DNA from: Rhodopseudomonas palustris
GTDB lineage: Bacteria; Pseudomonadota; Alphaproteobacteria; Rhizobiales; Xanthobacteraceae
Assembly: GCF_003226555.1 (NCBI RefSeq)
Contig: NZ_QKQS01000013.1
Coordinates: forward strand, 488,617 to 552,616
DNA: 64,000 nucleotides
Direction: 5' to 3'
A model generated the notes under the pieces. It had not been told where the DNA came from and did no database searches. It saw only the letters and a program-made list of their open reading frames with translations. A program made the position numbers and the translations under genes. Below are positions 26,109-34,064 of this stretch, piece after piece. Position 1 is the stretch's first letter. Every line of letters begins with the position of its first letter.

Positions 26109-27347
26109 TCATTCCTCCGGCGCATGTTCGATCGGATCGAACCGGTCGTGCTCGAGGCCGAGCAGGTTCCAGCTCTGCAGCATGTGCGGCGGCAACGGCG
26201 CCGAGACGTCGATGACGCCGCCGCGCGGATGCGGGATGACGATGCGGCGCGCCAGAAGATGCAGCCGGTTCTGCAGGCCGCCGGGCAGCTGCCAGTTCTC
26301 GATGTTGAAGTACTTCGGATCGCCGACGATGGCGTGGCCGATATGCGCCATGTGGGCGCGCAGCTGATGGGTGCGGCCGGTCACCGGCTTCAGCGACACC
26401 CAGGCCAGCTTCTGCCCCGAGGTCTCGACCACCGCGTAGTAGGTCACCGCGTGGCTCGCGCCGTCGTCGCCGTGCTTGGCGACACGCATGATCGAATCCT
26501 CTTCGCTCTCGTCCTTGGCCAGATAGGTCGAGATCCGACCCTGCTTCGGCTTCGGCACGCCGGCGACCAGCGCCCAATAGATCTTGCGCGCCGAGCGATG
26601 GCGGAACGAGCCGGTCAGCGCGGTGGCGGCGAAGCGGGTCTTGGCCACAAGCAGACAGCCGGCGGTCTCCTTGTCGATCCGGTGAACCAGCCGCGGCTTC
26701 TGCCCCTTAGCGTCGCGCAGCACTTCGAGCATCTGGTCGATGTGCCGCGTCGTGCCCGAGCCGCCTTGCACCGCGAGGCCGGCCGGCTTGTTCAGCACCA
26801 GCACGTCGGCGTCTTCGAACAGCGTCATCTCCTTCAGCGTCTGAAGGGTCTTCTGCTCGGCTTCGGACAGATGCCCTGGCAGCTTCGGCGTATCCAGCTT
26901 GAGCGGCGGAATCCGCACGCTCTGGCCTTCTTCGAGCCGGTCCTTCGAATCGGCGCGCTTGCCGTTCACCCGCAGCTCGCCTTTGCGGACGATGCGCTGG
27001 ATGTGGCTGAACGACAACCCCGGAAACCGCGCTTCGAGGAAGCGATCGACCCGCATGCCGTTCTCGTCCGCCGTCACGGTGACGGTCTCGACCTTGGTCG
27101 GCAGAACTACGGTTTCGGCGGCGGGCTTGGCCTCGGGCCGCGGCGCGTCAGGCTTTGGCGCGCGCGGCGGCGCCGGCTTGCGCACCGGCCGCGCCGAAAG
27201 CGGCCGCCCGTCCTCGCCGCGATTGCCGCGCACCGGCCCGTCGAGGCCCCCGCGCGGCGCCGACCGGCCGGACGCCGGCCGCGCGCCCTTGGCGCGCTCG
27301 CCGCCGGGGCCGCGCTTGGAAAGGGGTTTCTTGGTTCGACGGCTCAT
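26109..27347 (-). CDS. rluC: RluC/RluD-family 23S rRNA pseudouridine synthase
   Basis: A 412-residue pseudouridine synthase. An 80-residue basic, Pro/Arg/Lys-rich N-terminal extension precedes an S4 RNA-binding domain (about 98-145, MRVDRFLEARFPGLSF) and the catalytic domain with Asp225 in the HRIDKETAG motif and VTGRTHQLRAH later. It isomerises uridines in 23S rRNA; RluC is the nearest assignment, and specific positions cannot be inferred. The start is ATG at 27347; the in-frame TTG just before it has no better ribosome site. It heads a tandem series with the proline-rich and ATP12 genes. Confidence 0.9.
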   Translation of the reverse strand: MSRRTKKPLSKRGPGGERAKGARPASGRSAPRGGLDGPVRGNRGEDGRPLSARPVRKPAPPRAPKPDAPRPEAKPAAETVVLPTKVETVTVTADENGMRVDRFLEARFPGLSFSHIQRIVRKGELRVNGKRADSKDRLEEGQSVRIPPLKLDTPKLPGHLSEAEQKTLQTLKEMTLFEDADVLVLNKPAGLAVQGGSGTTRHIDQMLEVLRDAKGQKPRLVHRIDKETAGCLLVAKTRFAATALTGSFRHRSARKIYWALVAGVPKPKQGRISTYLAKDESEEDSIMRVAKHGDDGASHAVTYYAVVETSGQKLAWVSLKPVTGRTHQLRAHMAHIGHAIVGDPKYFNIENWQLPGGLQNRLHLLARRIVIPHPRGGVIDVSAPLPPHMLQSWNLLGLEHDRFDPIEHAPEE

Positions 27348-27750
27348 CAATCTTCGCTCCGGGATAAACGCCGTGCCTAGCGCAAAAGCCGCACCCGGTC
27401 ACGGGAATTGCTCGGCCTCACGCGGCCGCGCCTCTCGGCGCGGGCGCCCGAGTTGTGCGGCAGTCCGCCCCGATCGTGAGGGGCGGCGGAGCGCCGGACG
27501 GCGCGCCTTAATCGTCGGTGGCCGCGAGCCTCGCACGCCGGAACGCCGGCGCCTCGTCTCGCGGAAACGCCCTCCGGCGCTCCACCGTGGCGACTTTTGG
27601 CTTCGGGACCGTTCTTCGGAAACACTGCAACCTTTCAGAATCTTCCCGTACGCGCTGCGCGTCCAGCCACGCAAAGTGCAGCCGCTCGTAGTAGCCGCGG
27701 ACTAAGACCTTCAACCTCCACAACCAGTCTGGCAGCTATCCACGCTTGTA
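27348..27750. other. Intergenic boundary region, no gene seen
   Basis: A 403-base gap between the pseudouridine synthase and the low-GC four-gene block. Short Arg/Ser-rich open frames exist on both strands but look like GC-driven noise. The composition changes here from very GC-rich to more balanced at about 27.6 kb, so the junction of the accessory segment may lie within it. No direct repeat, tRNA or integrase remnant was seen. Confidence 0.5.
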
Positions 27751-28815
27751 TTAGTGAGACTCTGACGGATTGCTTAGCCATGGAAATAGCTCCACCGGAG
27801 CGGAACTGCTAGCCGGGGCTGGTGGCGGCGGAGCTGACACGTTTTGAGCGGGCAATTTGGCGGGCTCCGCGATGAACGGATAGAAATTGCCCTCCACCAT
27901 TCTCCGAAGCTTTTTGTAACGAGCCTTGTTGGTAGGACCGGTGGCATCGCGGATGATCGTGTAGAAGCGGCAAGATTGCTGCTTACTCCACTCGAACAAC
28001 CCCTTCGTCGAGGAAATGAAATTATTCTCGTTAATTTCTGCAGCCCGCGGGAAGGAGGCAACCATAGCCCATGCGGCATCGTGTGCTCGGGCTGGGGTTG
28101 CATCCTTGACACGCAAACCACCGTCCGTGAGCGTCACATCGAAGATATACTCCGTCTGGCCGGCCGAGGTGGTCCAGCAGGAAGGATAGGTCAATCCATT
28201 ACCCGAGCGCATAAGGTTGTTTCGCTCGCGAGTGAGACGATCATTATTCGCCTCAAGCTCCGCAATCTTCCTATCTGCCTCCGCGCCCGTAACCATCTGC
28301 GACAGCGGCTTAACCTGTTCTGGCACGGTAGACGCCCCAAGCCGATCAAGGACCTCCATCGCTCGCTTCAAGACGGCAGGAGGATCGTTCGGCTCGATCT
28401 CCGCAGCACGCTTCATTGTATTTTCAATACTGAGGCGCTTCTCGTCCGCCAACAACCCAAGAGTTTTAATAAGACTAGATTGCTTCGCCAATTCGGCATT
28501 CTCATCACGCGCAGCAGCCAGCTCCCGCTCCAATTTCTGCACACTCTGGAGCCGAGCGATCAGCAATTGTACACTCGCGACATCAGGAGCGCCCCCGAGC
28601 ACGAGCGCCTGCTGCAATGGCTTCAATTCAGCAAGCGCCGCCGAAAGCTGGGCTTCGCGCTGTTCTGCCTCTTTAGCCCTGTTTTGAGACTGTTGAACCT
28701 TGTACGCGAGGAGAAGCAGCAACAAGAATAGAAGAAGGAGAAGCACTTCAGCTAAAGACAGACCTAGAATGAGACCTCGACGCTGCTCGCGCTCGTCAGC
28801 AATTCTTGAGGCCAT
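27751..28815 (-). CDS. Unknown: single-span coiled-coil protein, MotB/ExbD/TolR-like start
   Basis: A 354-residue protein, last of a four-gene unit. A polar N-terminus is followed by one membrane span at about 16-38 (GLSLAEVLLLLLFLLLLLL). It has one acidic residue, Glu23, at its start, in the position and context (D/E-V-L-L) of the proton-binding Asp of ExbD/TolR and MotB. Residues 40-115 and 178-205 are likely coiled coil. The 205-320 domain has two cysteines, Cys213 and Cys282, and reads PSCWTTSAGQTEYIFDVTLT and SCRFYTIIRD; it is probably periplasmic with a disulfide, replacing the OmpA-like domain of MotB and ZorB. A Pro/Ala/Ser tail follows. GAGG precedes the ATG at 28815, 12 bases after the upstream gene. 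I do not know the family of the soluble domain. Confidence 0.75.
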   Translation of the reverse strand: MASRIADEREQRRGLILGLSLAEVLLLLLFLLLLLLAYKVQQSQNRAKEAEQREAQLSAALAELKPLQQALVLGGAPDVASVQLLIARLQSVQKLERELAAARDENAELAKQSSLIKTLGLLADEKRLSIENTMKRAAEIEPNDPPAVLKRAMEVLDRLGASTVPEQVKPLSQMVTGAEADRKIAELEANNDRLTRERNNLMRSGNGLTYPSCWTTSAGQTEYIFDVTLTDGGLRVKDATPARAHDAAWAMVASFPRAAEINENNFISSTKGLFEWSKQQSCRFYTIIRDATGPTNKARYKKLRRMVEGNFYPFIAEPAKLPAQNVSAPPPPAPASSSAPVELFPWLSNPSESH

Positions 28816-28827
28816 TTGCCATCCTCA

Positions 28828-29718
28828 CTACTTTCGTCCAAACGGCCAAAATCGTCGCCTCGGCTTAACCCGCGCCACCAAATCAATCGCCCTCTCAAGT
28901 TGCCCAACCATCTTCTCAAGACTGTCGGCAAGACTATCCATCCTGTCGTTCATATCCGAGGCATGCATTTTGATACCATTCTCAATCCGGCGAGCGACCA
29001 CTTCGAACGACTGAAAGCTGCCAGCCTCCTGTTCAAAGGCCACATCAATTCTCTCCGCAGCAGCACTTGCAACACGGCTAATGTTCGATATCGCATCCTG
29101 AACCGCCGTGGTCGATTGTGCGGCGGCGCTCCTCGTCGCCTGCTGCACGCCGACATGAAATGTCTCGAACTCGGCCAACATCATGTTGAGCTGGGCGCGC
29201 AAATCAGCCGACGTGTGAAGGAGGTCCCGACGAACCTCGTCCTCCACTTCATCAATGTCGCCTCGCATCTGCACGAACAGAACACGGCCTGCGACCCCGA
29301 CAATCGTGGTGAAAAGCGCGATACCGAATGCGCCCAAGACATCGTCGACCGACGTGCCTCCTCGTAGCTGGAGTAGCGCGGCTGAAAGACTGGCCAGTGT
29401 GAAGATAAACCCAAGGTAGTAGAAATTGTCGCCCAGCCGATCAGGACGCATCCTAACCTTGGGAAACTGGAAAGCCACAAACCCATACAAGAACATGAGG
29501 CCAACCGCACCAACCGCCACATAATCTGTGGCAATGCCCCACATCTTCAGAGAAAGTATTACCCCAAATCCGGCAACTGCTACGACCGCAAAAAGACCCT
29601 TGTCAGGCATGTCGTTGAAGAAACGCCGACGAGGCAGAGTTCGCTGAGCCCGTTCCAACCTCGTTTCGGCATTCGAATCGCCCTCGAAGTCCGCCGTATT
29701 CCCTGCAGTTTCGGTCAT
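28828..29718 (-). CDS. Unknown: MotA/ExbB-like four-span channel subunit with coiled-coil tail
   Basis: A 296-residue protein, third of the four-gene unit. Four spans are predicted at about 40-62, 66-86, 98-118 and 126-150, with N- and C-termini inside. The last two resemble MotA/PomA and ExbB/TolQ: G103FIFTL near GxxGTL of the third span, and GIALFTTIVG (132-141), close to the ALLTTLYG of PomA/MotA with its paired Thr. After the fourth span the protein keeps a 145-residue charged, mostly helical cytoplasmic tail (153-296), ending in a very basic RRRFWPFGRK. ZorA has a similar long tail. The ATG at 29718 follows the previous gene by 11 bases. The match is by motif only; no search was run. Confidence 0.75.
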   Translation of the reverse strand: MTETAGNTADFEGDSNAETRLERAQRTLPRRRFFNDMPDKGLFAVVAVAGFGVILSLKMWGIATDYVAVGAVGLMFLYGFVAFQFPKVRMRPDRLGDNFYYLGFIFTLASLSAALLQLRGGTSVDDVLGAFGIALFTTIVGVAGRVLFVQMRGDIDEVEDEVRRDLLHTSADLRAQLNMMLAEFETFHVGVQQATRSAAAQSTTAVQDAISNISRVASAAAERIDVAFEQEAGSFQSFEVVARRIENGIKMHASDMNDRMDSLADSLEKMVGQLERAIDLVARVKPRRRFWPFGRK

Positions 29719-29729
29719 TTGGAAGCCCT

Positions 29730-30551
29730 TCAGAGCGGGTCGACAACCAGCAACCGCCCACCGGAAGATTCAATCAATTGTTCCCAGAACAACTGGTGCC
29801 CACGGTTCTGAACGGGTTTTCCGTTACGGGCCGCAGACAGTCGAAGCAGATACAAAATGTCGACATTGGCCCCCTTGAGCCGCGGCTGTAACGCAGCCCA
29901 AGCCGGCGACTGGGAGAGCTTCCGAAAGTCAGCCTCAGACTGAAACTGGTTGGACAATCGCGTATTCTGCACCATATCGGAAATCATGGTAACCCGGAGA
30001 GGAATCTTCCCAACCTCGATAGAGCCAAACGAACTGATAGCAGCGGCGCGCAAGCTCTCAATGATCGGGGAGTTCGGCTCGCTCGAAGCTCGAAGTAATT
30101 CAGATATCGTTTGATCAAGAACCGCTACAAACTTCGTCTCGTATTGACGTCGGACCAGCTCTGGATTTTCGATCCAGGGGTTAGCCTCATCGGGTTTACC
30201 GAGCGCGCAGATGCGCAACTTTGGTTCAAGACTATGAACCGCATCTCCCTGAAAGGTGTATATATCAAATCGGAGCCCGAACGAGGCGTCGTTCTTCAGC
30301 TTATCGATGGACTGCCGTATCCGCTGCCCCTGCTGCTCCGAAATCGGATCGCTGCGATCGATCAAGATCATGTGGACTGCGGTAGGACCAGACTTAGGAC
30401 AGTTCGTTTCAGCATCAAGGACGGGATGAGACCTCTTGACTAGCCAGTACGTCGCACCAAGAGCTCCGATAACGGCGATGCCGAGCATCGCAAGGACGAC
30501 TCCGGTCAATAGATCCGAGCGCCCTTTCGATCGTCGTCGACGCCGCGCCAT
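29730..30551 (-). CDS. Unknown: membrane-anchored protein with von Willebrand A-like start
   Basis: A 273-residue protein, second in the four-gene unit. A strongly basic start (MARRRRRSKGR) and one span at 15-37 orient the rest to the periplasm. Strand 1 of the soluble domain ends MILIDRSDPIS, so Asp65-x-Ser67 matches the first half of a MIDAS motif (DxSxS), but the second Ser is Pro. Later strands FDIYTFQGD and RVTMISDMVQNT look like the Rossmann-type strands of a vWA domain, with D in ISDM possibly the third MIDAS residue. It ends in SSGGRLLVVDPL. Metal-binding adhesion is therefore possible but the motif is degenerate. The start overlaps the stop of the upstream gene in TAATG, showing translational coupling. 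Confidence 0.7.
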   Translation of the reverse strand: MARRRRRSKGRSDLLTGVVLAMLGIAVIGALGATYWLVKRSHPVLDAETNCPKSGPTAVHMILIDRSDPISEQQGQRIRQSIDKLKNDASFGLRFDIYTFQGDAVHSLEPKLRICALGKPDEANPWIENPELVRRQYETKFVAVLDQTISELLRASSEPNSPIIESLRAAAISSFGSIEVGKIPLRVTMISDMVQNTRLSNQFQSEADFRKLSQSPAWAALQPRLKGANVDILYLLRLSAARNGKPVQNRGHQLFWEQLIESSGGRLLVVDPL

Positions 30552-31969
30552 TAATCAGACATTCTTGTTGGATGAGGATAATTGGTCATAAGCAGCTCGT
30601 ATTCTTCGAGCACCGCAGTTGAAAGCCTTCTTAGTTCATCGAGGGCAGCATTGGCATCGAGCGGCGGCGTCGGTGGCTCGGCAATCTCCTTGAGCACGGC
30701 AGCATCGGCGAGAAACCTGTGCGGCAGCTTCCACGGAACATCGAAATAGCGTGGTCTAGGCGTCTTCCTGTGATGCGTGTTTGCATCGCGATAGCGGGCA
30801 AGCAGTTGATTTACGGAGGTTTCTATCGTCGTCTCATAGGCCTGGAAGGCCTTCAGATGTGCATCACGCTGCGTTCGGATCTGGGCGGCTTGCTGCGGAA
30901 ACAAGGGAATTTGCCGGATGCCTGCGTTAATCGCCTCGACCGTCTGCTCTTTGATCTCGGCCAGATCGTCAAACAGCATCGCGTGCTCATCACTATATTC
31001 TTCGCGCGCGTGCAACGCCCGACGGTAATACGCACCGTATCGCGGATAGGGATCGTCAAATGTAGCCCCCTTCCACACTGCAAGGAACGCCCAAAGCAAT
31101 CCAATACCGAAAAGATAGAAGGAGTTCAGATCTGCCAGGGCCAATGGCGATGATTGAAGCGTTTGAAACGCCGTATCGAGTGCCCGATCTTCTCCCACCG
31201 CCGCCGTGGCATCGCGATAGTGGGCTGCAAATCCGTGAAGGCCGACAAGAGCGCCGACACCAGCTATCGAGGCGACCAATCCGCAGAGCTTGAACAAAAC
31301 ATTGTTGTGATTCAGCCATCGGACTGGAAATAGACCGATCATAAAGCCAAATGCGACGTTAACGAACGCAATGCCAATAGCAGTGACGATGCCCCCGACC
31401 AACCCAAGGGCAGCTCCTTTTGCGAAGAATACGCCGTTCAAGACGGACTCGACCGCGATCAGCAGGAAGAGAAGACCAAAGGTAGTCCAGCGGTGGCCCG
31501 GATTGCGTGCAAGCCGTTTGAGTTTGTGCCTTTCTCTGAAATCGTGGAGCTCGTCGCGGTACGCAACATAAGTCTCCCTGAGTGGCCCGAGTTCGGCTTC
31601 TGCACGATGATTGGCATCGCGCAGCTTGGTCAAAGTATTTTGGGCAAGTAGGTCGAGCTTGGCGAGCTCCGTCTGAACCGACACGGCAATTAGCCGTGAG
31701 CCATAGGCCCGCAGATTGTTGATTAGATCCGCGCCATGCCAACTCCACTCGCCTTCCAGTGTCTGGACGATCCGTTGTTCGACGCCGTCCAAGAATTGAG
31801 AGTCGCTCGCAGGTTGTTCTCGTGAACCCCGCTCCGCCGCAACTGCGTCAAGATCGAGCTTTCGTGCGATTTCGTCAGTATCAATAGGCTTAAGATATCC
31901 CTGAACGAGACCACGCCCGTCGTCACCCCGAATGGCGTCCTTGGCCTTCCGAAACACTTTGGCAATCAT
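30551..31969 (-). CDS. Unknown: four-span membrane protein with cytoplasmic coiled coils
   Basis: A 472-residue protein heading the four-gene unit. Residues 1-160 are charged and helical, ending in a long coiled coil (about 95-155). Four spans follow at about 162-180, 186-214, 226-247 and 282-299, the second rich in Gly. Residues 300-400 are again helical with many charged residues. The C-terminus is Pro-rich and acidic. It resembles no family I can name. The ATG at 31969 was taken because AAAGG lies 8 bases upstream; the frame could begin 9 codons earlier at 31996. Its stop overlaps the next gene's ATG. Base composition is less GC-rich than in the rest of the window. Confidence 0.7.
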   Translation of the reverse strand: MIAKVFRKAKDAIRGDDGRGLVQGYLKPIDTDEIARKLDLDAVAAERGSREQPASDSQFLDGVEQRIVQTLEGEWSWHGADLINNLRAYGSRLIAVSVQTELAKLDLLAQNTLTKLRDANHRAEAELGPLRETYVAYRDELHDFRERHKLKRLARNPGHRWTTFGLLFLLIAVESVLNGVFFAKGAALGLVGGIVTAIGIAFVNVAFGFMIGLFPVRWLNHNNVLFKLCGLVASIAGVGALVGLHGFAAHYRDATAAVGEDRALDTAFQTLQSSPLALADLNSFYLFGIGLLWAFLAVWKGATFDDPYPRYGAYYRRALHAREEYSDEHAMLFDDLAEIKEQTVEAINAGIRQIPLFPQQAAQIRTQRDAHLKAFQAYETTIETSVNQLLARYRDANTHHRKTPRPRYFDVPWKLPHRFLADAAVLKEIAEPPTPPLDANAALDELRRLSTAVLEEYELLMTNYPHPTRMSD

Positions 31970-32366
31970 ACGCTTGCCCTTTGAGCACCCGCGCATTCCA
32001 TTTTTGGTGCGCCAGACTTTACCACAAAACCAGAGGTTGCGGCGCCTTTGTGATCCAAGATGCGGTCTTTGTCCAACAGGTTGGAGATTGCATGTTGGCT
32101 CGCCAGCAAGCCGATATGACGCGTATCGGATCAGCGAGCACCGAGCAGCCTGGGTAAGGGTGAGCGGAGCAATACCAGGCCGCCCCCTCTCGGTCGTTAC
32201 GGATCTTACGACGCCGCCGCGCTCACCGCGCCGCGCGCCGACTTTGCCCGCTGCAGCGAGTAGCCCGGGTGAGCGAAGCGATACCCGGGATCGCGGGACG
32301 ATACGCCTTCCCGCATATCGCTGCGCTCATGCGGGCTACATGTCTGCGCTCATGGGAGCTACGTCG
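31970..32366. other. Intergenic region with repeats and a gene fragment
   Basis: A 397-base gap upstream of the four-gene unit, so its promoter should be here or at 31970-32050, which is AT-richer. From about 32130 to 32365 it holds copies of an element with arms such as AGCCCGGGTGAGCGAAGCG and GCGCTCATGCGGGCTAC, related to those at 34730-34815 and 35690-35770. Positions 32219-32258 look like a piece of the HXXEE gene's 3' end. Confidence 0.6.
32219..32258 (-). pseudogene. Fragment resembling the 3' end of the HXXEE gene
   Basis: Two blocks, 32219-32232 (14 bases) and 32243-32258 (16 bases), are identical to 34062-34075 and 34085-34100, the last codons of the HXXEE gene, with spacers of 10 and 9 bases. 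On the minus strand it reads LQRAKSARG against LQRAKAARAR in the gene. The stop is lost by the changed spacing. It is short, so independent origin is not excluded. Confidence 0.45.
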
Positions 32367-32714
32367 CTATTCCGCTTCGGACCAGTGAGGATAGGTCACA
32401 TAGGCGGTCAGCGCGCCTTCTGCGTGGGAGCGGATGACGACCGTGTTGCCCTTTGGCATGTAGATGATCTCGCCGCGACCCGCGGTCAGGGTCTCGCCGT
32501 CGGCTTCGACCGAAACCCTCCCTTCTAGGACCACCATGACGTCATCGACGGCAATATCGGTCTGCAGGACTTGGTCGGGATCATACTTTCCATACCCGAC
32601 GGTGATCGGGCCCCCTTGCTGTTGATCCGCCAAGTTCGCCACGAAGATGTCGGCGTCCTGGCCGGGCGAGCGTTTGAAGACGGCATCGGCTGGTTCAAAT
32701 CTGAGGACTTTCAT
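32367..32714 (-). CDS. Small cupin-fold protein (EutQ-like)
   Basis: A 115-residue single-domain cupin. Typical stretches: a DDVMVVLEGRVSVEADGETLTAGRGEIIYMPKG core, close to the cupin of ethanolamine-utilisation protein EutQ. The canonical metal-binding histidines are not evident, so an enzyme role is uncertain. The ATG overlaps the stop of the TetR gene (ATGA, four shared bases). AAAGGAAAGAG lies just before it. It is thus expressed together with the regulator and may bind a ligand of that pathway. Confidence 0.83.
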   Translation of the reverse strand: MKVLRFEPADAVFKRSPGQDADIFVANLADQQQGGPITVGYGKYDPDQVLQTDIAVDDVMVVLEGRVSVEADGETLTAGRGEIIYMPKGNTVVIRSHAEGALTAYVTYPHWSEAE

Positions 32715-33361
32715 CTCTTTCCTTTCTGAGTTTCGGTGTAGTCGACGGGGCCAGTTCGTTCGAGACCCGTGCCGCCCGCGATGATGGCGGCGAGCGTGGC
32801 GGTGGCGTCGGCGGACGTGCTCCTGCCAATGACGACATCCGCCGCCAGGCATTCGCCGGCAGCAACGAAGGCTCGGCATCGCCGCTCCAATTCGGAAGGA
32901 GCGAGGGCGACATGCGGACGGAGAACGGCGATGAACATCCGAATGCTGTTCTCAAGTAGATCGGCGAAGACCGAGGCTTGTTCCGGCGTTCCGGCGAGGG
33001 CCGCGCCGATCACTTGAAACTCTCCGGTCACGTCGCTCGCGCAATCGATATAGGCCCGCGCCAGTTCTCCGATCGTCTCCCGCCTGCCGATCGTGCTGCC
33101 CTTCATGTTTTCGCGGAAGGCATCAATCTTCTCGATGTCGATCCAGCGATACAGTTCGAGCAGGAGATCGATCCGCCTCCGAAAATGATCATAGGCGACA
33201 GGCTTCGAGACCCCTGCTCGCTCGGCGAGCCGCGTCAGAGTGAGCCTGTCAGTTCCCTCTTCGCCGACCAGGCGTCGTGCGAATTGGAGCAGTTGGCGAT
33301 GCCGCTCCTCGTACGACAGCCGCTCGGCTCGGGTCGATGGTGTGGTTCTCTTCGTGGCCAT
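32711..33361 (-). CDS. TetR-family transcriptional regulator
   Basis: A 216-residue TetR regulator. The N-terminal HTH reads LTLTRLAERAGVSKPVAYDHF at about 40-60, with the usual TetR recognition helix. The C-terminal ligand domain is helical with nothing to tell the ligand. The gene reads into the cupin gene (ATGA overlap) and away from a SnoaL-like gene that starts 83 bases off on the other strand. This geometry suggests that it controls that divergent gene and itself. The ATG at 33361 is chosen because the HTH then begins at the normal distance; it lacks a good ribosome site, and ATGs at 33403 and 33430 are alternatives. Confidence 0.87.
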   Translation of the reverse strand: MATKRTTPSTRAERLSYEERHRQLLQFARRLVGEEGTDRLTLTRLAERAGVSKPVAYDHFRRRIDLLLELYRWIDIEKIDAFRENMKGSTIGRRETIGELARAYIDCASDVTGEFQVIGAALAGTPEQASVFADLLENSIRMFIAVLRPHVALAPSELERRCRAFVAAGECLAADVVIGRSTSADATATLAAIIAGGTGLERTGPVDYTETQKGKR

Positions 33362-33378
33362 GGTGGAGGAACCTACTA

Positions 33379-33392
33379 AACGTAACTTCGTT
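33379..33392. promoter_or_regulatory. Candidate TetR operator, 14-bp imperfect dyad
   Basis: AACGTAACTTCGTT lies in the 83-base gap between the TetR and SnoaL-like genes. The halves AACGTAA and the complement of CTTCGTT (AACGAAG) agree at 5 of 7 positions. Placement between two divergent starts is what a TetR operator would show; the low symmetry keeps confidence modest. Confidence 0.4.
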
Positions 33393-33444
33393 CCTCTCGA
33401 CATCACGATGTGAAGGGTGCCCCGAAACAAGAAGGAGATTGGTC

Positions 33445-33852
33445 ATGTCAGAACGAAACATCGAATTGATGCGGCAGATGGCTGAATTCGAAACCTCGCA
33501 TGACAGGGATCGGCTTTTCGCCCTCTACACCGACGACGTGATCTTTCGCGATGTCGCGTTGGATGTTCTCGCGACCGGCAAAGACGAGGTGAGGCGATTG
33601 CTGGACAGCGTCTATGCTGCGATGGAAGGATATTCGATGACCTTGACCTCAGCTTACGCCGACGAGAATGGCGGTGGCGCGGAATGGATCATGACCGGCA
33701 AGCACACCGGCGATTTCATGGACTTTCCAGCGACCGGCGTCTCTTGGAAGCTGCGCGCCGCTTCGATCATGAGATTCTCCAACGGTCTCGTCAGTCACCG
33801 CAGCGACTATTGGTCCGTTACCAGTTTTACCAAGCAGGTCGGACTTGCGTGA
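33445..33852 (+). CDS. SnoaL-like / NTF2-fold protein
   Basis: A 135-residue cone-fold protein of the SnoaL/ketosteroid-isomerase-like superfamily. An early helix with YTDDVIFRDVALDV (positions about 28-41) and a closing strand series with ISTRFS-like RFSNGLVSHRSDYW are typical. These proteins are often isomerases, cyclases or small-molecule binders; activity cannot be predicted. AAGGAG is 7 bases before the ATG at 33445. It is divergent from the TetR gene and is the likely regulated target. Confidence 0.82.
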   Translation: MSERNIELMRQMAEFETSHDRDRLFALYTDDVIFRDVALDVLATGKDEVRRLLDSVYAAMEGYSMTLTSAYADENGGGAEWIMTGKHTGDFMDFPATGVSWKLRAASIMRFSNGLVSHRSDYWSVTSFTKQVGLA

Positions 33853-34064
33853 ATTGGGTGCGCCCGCTCGGCCGATACCAAGACACGATGATACAGAGGA
33901 TCTAATTGCTGATCGTGCCGCGGTGAACTGGCGGTGTCAGGCGGCTTCTCACCGGCTTCTTTCGGCCCGAGTTGCGCCGGTGCCTGCCCCAAATGCCCGC
34001 GGACCGCGTCAAGGGGGCCTGCGATGCTCCGCGCCTCCCAAACGGGACGACTACACCGCTGCGC

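Noticed and set aside
27377..27723. Several short frames in the gap between rluC and the four-gene unit
   Set aside because: Basic, low-information sequences, no ribosome sites; they overlap each other in different phases.
27751..31969. Direct assignment of the four-gene unit to Zorya or to flagellar motor genes
   Set aside because: The MotA/ExbB-like and MotB/TolR-like features are partial; the OmpA-like domain, ZorC, ZorD and ZorE are not present, so a named system would be unsupported.
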